NCBI GenBank assembly: GCA_015501595.1
Contig: JADNRX010000853.1
Coordinates: 1-20,021, forward strand
Reading direction: 5' to 3'
Source of the DNA: Hymenopellis radicata
Lineage: Eukaryota > Basidiomycota > Agaricomycetes > Agaricales > Physalacriaceae
DNA length: 20,021 bases
A model generated the notes under the pieces. It was given only the letters and a program-made list of their open reading frames with translations, did not search any database and had not been told where the DNA came from. Position 1 is the first letter of the stretch. Every line of letters begins with the position of its first letter. Below are positions 17,978-20,021 of this stretch, piece by piece. The position numbers and the translations under genes are program-made.

Positions 17978-19367
17978 ATGCGGTTTACCGAGTCCCCGAA
18001 TGCCCGTTCCACGTCGATAACGGCGGCGGAGCTCGATACTCACGGTGTAGGCGCTTCCAGCATCCACATCGAGCACCTACTGACAGTGTTGAACAGGTTT
18101 TGAATCGCCATGCAACCAAGAACACGTTCTACCAGGTCGGCGTATCAGAGGACAAAGGCAATCGCAGGACGATGGAGGACGCGCATTCATTCGTCACCGA
18201 CTTTGATAACATTCGCGGCCAGGGTTTCTTCGCGGTCTTCGACGGACACGCTGGTAAGCATGCTGCCGAATGGTGTGGCCAGCACTTTCACGAGGTCAGT
18301 AGCCCTTGGACCATTCGAATCATGCTAATAATTCCGCAGTCGCTCTTGACATGTCTGCAAAAGTCCCCAGATATGCCCATTCCCGACGTTCTCAACCAGG
18401 CCTTTCACGACGTCGATGCCAATCTCTCTCGCATGTGCGAAGAGTCGGACGGCAAGATACACTCGGGTGTACCGCGGTGACTGCTTTTCTCCGTATCGAG
18501 GATGCCGACAGCAAGCAGTCCTTCCGGCAATCTCCATCCTCGAAACCGACGACCCCAGTGTCGAATCACCGTCGTCGCCGTCGCCGCTAGCTGATGAGTA
18601 CGACGAGAGCAGCGGAGCAGAGAGTGGCGCAGATTTTGACACCGACCCCAAGCGGAAGAAAAAGACCAAGACCTCTACGCGTCTCAGGAACGCTCTCAAG
18701 AGTCTGGGCAGCGCATCTTCCCTGTCACCAAAGGCTTCGCCCTCCATATCCGCATAGCATCTATTGAGACTTTTCCGGCCCCCCAAATTCAGATTCCACC
18801 AGGCAACACCCGCCGTGTGCTCTATTCGGCCAATGTAGGTGACGCGCGAGGTGTTCTCTGTCGCGGGGGCAAAGCCGTCCGCTTGACATACGACCATAAA
18901 GGGTCGGACAAGCAAGAAGCCAAGCGTATCATGGATGCTGGTGGTTTTGTCATGAGCGGTCGCGTCAATGGCGTTCTGGCGGTGACGCGAAGTCTCGGCG
19001 ACTCCTCTATGAAGGAATTTGTTGTTGGTGCGCCTTACACAACCGAAACCGAGCTTTGCGATGACGACGAGTTCCTAATATTGGCGTGCGATGGGGTGCG
19101 TCTACTTTTCTTTTTTCATTGTCTTCTCATCAATCTCATGTATGGTCAGTTGTGGGACGTCGCGTCTGATCAGGCGGCAGTGGATCTCATTCGGGAGATT
19201 AGCGATGCACAGACTGCAAGTCAAAAGCTATTGAAGTATGCCCTGTCACATCATGTACGTCCTTATCTATTCAGGCCTGCACCCATGTTTGACCATGCCT
19301 CCAGACAACCGATAATGTCACCGTTTGTGTTGTGATCTTCAAGAATATTATGCCGAAAACTGCATGA
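17978..19367 (+). CDS. PTC1: PP2C-type Ser/Thr phosphatase (PTC1-like), tandem copy 2 with long basic/Ser-rich linker (three apparent frameshifts)
   Basis: Paralogue of the preceding gene. Motifs are [134 protein letters not shown] and [10 protein letters not shown], closer to the canonical Ptc1 pattern than copy 1. Exons are 17978-18046, 18097-18294, 18340-19095, 19150-19254 and 19305-19367. Exon 2 is 198 nt, like its counterpart in copy 1. A linker of about 85 residues between EDAD and RRVLY is Ser/Asp-rich with a basic patch (PKRKKKTK), perhaps a nuclear localisation signal. One missing base is implied near 18467 (SG-CTAV), 18518 (KQ-VLPA) and 18754 (SIS-IASIE); restored length is 397 aa. 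As given, exon 3 stops early at 18478. Confidence 0.85.
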
Positions 19368-19770
19368 AGAACAACGTACTTTAAGGATGAGACTAATGAT
19401 AGTGCCAGGACATAATTTACATATGTTGTAACATAGAATCACGACTTCCAGAAACAGGGCTTTTGGGTGTACAATCTCGTGGGTACTCTGAGATGGAACC
19501 AAATGTGGCATCGAGCCGTGTGTGAGTCACAATTTAGACTACTACCTCATTTACACTGAGAGTTTATCAGAAGGCCAGACGCCATCTCCTGTTTCAACAG
19601 AGTCTGAGTAGTGCACATAGAAGCTTCAAGGACGAGTCATCAGGTGTGCTGACACGTTGCTCAAGTGAATTGTCAGGTACAGAGAGTATTTCTTGTGCAC
19701 GGAAACGCTGACGATGCGAAGGAATCATATTCTGAACGAACGCCTATGTGTGGCGGTTAGACGTAACGGC
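19368..19770. other. 3' flank of PP2C copy 2
   Basis: AT-rich after the stop, with no recognised gene or RNA on either strand. It includes the likely 3' end of copy 2 around 19380-19440. Confidence 0.4.
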
Positions 19771-20021
19771 TTAGATGCGGGGTCGTCGCAATACGTCCCA
19801 CATTATCTTAACGAACAGCGCTGGATGGAATGGATCTATTGGAGTACCGAGGTCGTGTGATCCTCTGAAGAGTGCCAGCGCCGCATGATCATCCTGCGGT
19901 CGTGGTCCTTTAGCAGGGTGGGTGGAGGACGCGCGAAGGCTACACACCGTGATAGCGAGAATCTGCATGCGCCGAATGTACGCACGAATCCAGGCTCCAG
20001 AGGACAGCTTCTCGCCTCGCA
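19771..20021 (-). other. Possible edge of an unidentified minus-strand gene
   Basis: Reading the minus strand from the right edge gives an open stretch with the segment SSGAWIRAYIRRMQILAIT ending at a good donor (GTGTGTAG at 19947-19940), a possible 40-nt intron to 19908, and then open sequence to a stop at 19771-19773 if the intron is retained, or a stop near 19840 if it is spliced. No family is recognised. It may be coding, cut by the window edge, or chance. Confidence 0.22.

Noticed and set aside
18325..18915. Longest open frame on the minus strand (196 codons) opposite PP2C copy 2
   Set aside because: It lies antisense to a region whose plus-strand product matches PP2C motifs; its own translation has no recognisable motif.
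1..20021. CRISPR arrays, transposons, integrase or bacterial-type operons
   Set aside because: No regularly spaced repeats, terminal inverted repeats, transposase or reverse-transcriptase motifs were seen; gene structure is spliced eukaryotic.

Overview
The window looks like nuclear DNA from a filamentous basidiomycete, probably an Agaricomycete. Coding sequence is cut by many short GT-AG introns, mostly 41-65 nt, with CTNAC-like branch points near the 3' end. The gene set is fungal (KRE6/SKN1 glucan-synthesis protein, Zn2Cys6 regulator, Mcl1/Ctf4, Mnd1, PTC1-type PP2C). Gene boundaries below come from splicing by eye against remembered family sequences. Summed exon lengths are multiples of three for every complete model once the stated indels are allowed for.

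Layout, left to right. 1-891 (-): 5' part of a Ctf4/Mcl1/WDHD1 replisome adaptor, running off the left edge. 892-1285: divergent promoter with two ACGCGT boxes and a telomere-like motif. 1286-3969 (+): GTPBP1-type translational GTPase, 17 exons. 4582-7046 (+): KRE6/SKN1 type II membrane protein of beta-1,6-glucan assembly, 13 exons including 16- and 24-nt microexons. 7443-8469 (+): meiotic recombination factor Mnd1, 9 exons; the start codon stands alone in exon 1. 8470-10485: about 2 kb with no solved gene, only a weak minus-strand candidate. 10486-13463 (+): intact Zn2Cys6 / fungal-specific transcription factor, 727 aa, 16 exons. 13699-15324 (-): intact BZW/5MP (eIF5-mimic), 422 aa, 8 exons, convergent with the transcription factor. 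15775-17011 and 17978-19367 (+): tandem pair of PTC1-type PP2C phosphatases sharing intron positions. 19368-20021: little visible, possibly the edge of a minus-strand gene.

The genes are individually promoted and serve replication, translation control, cell wall, meiosis, transcription and signalling; I see no dedicated pathway or mobile element. The most notable features are the diverged phosphatase pair and a set of 11 single-base indels that break four otherwise well-preserved genes (Mcl1, GTPBP1, SKN1, second PP2C) while the transcription factor and BZW are clean. Errors in a draft assembly are the simplest explanation, with recent inactivation as the alternative.
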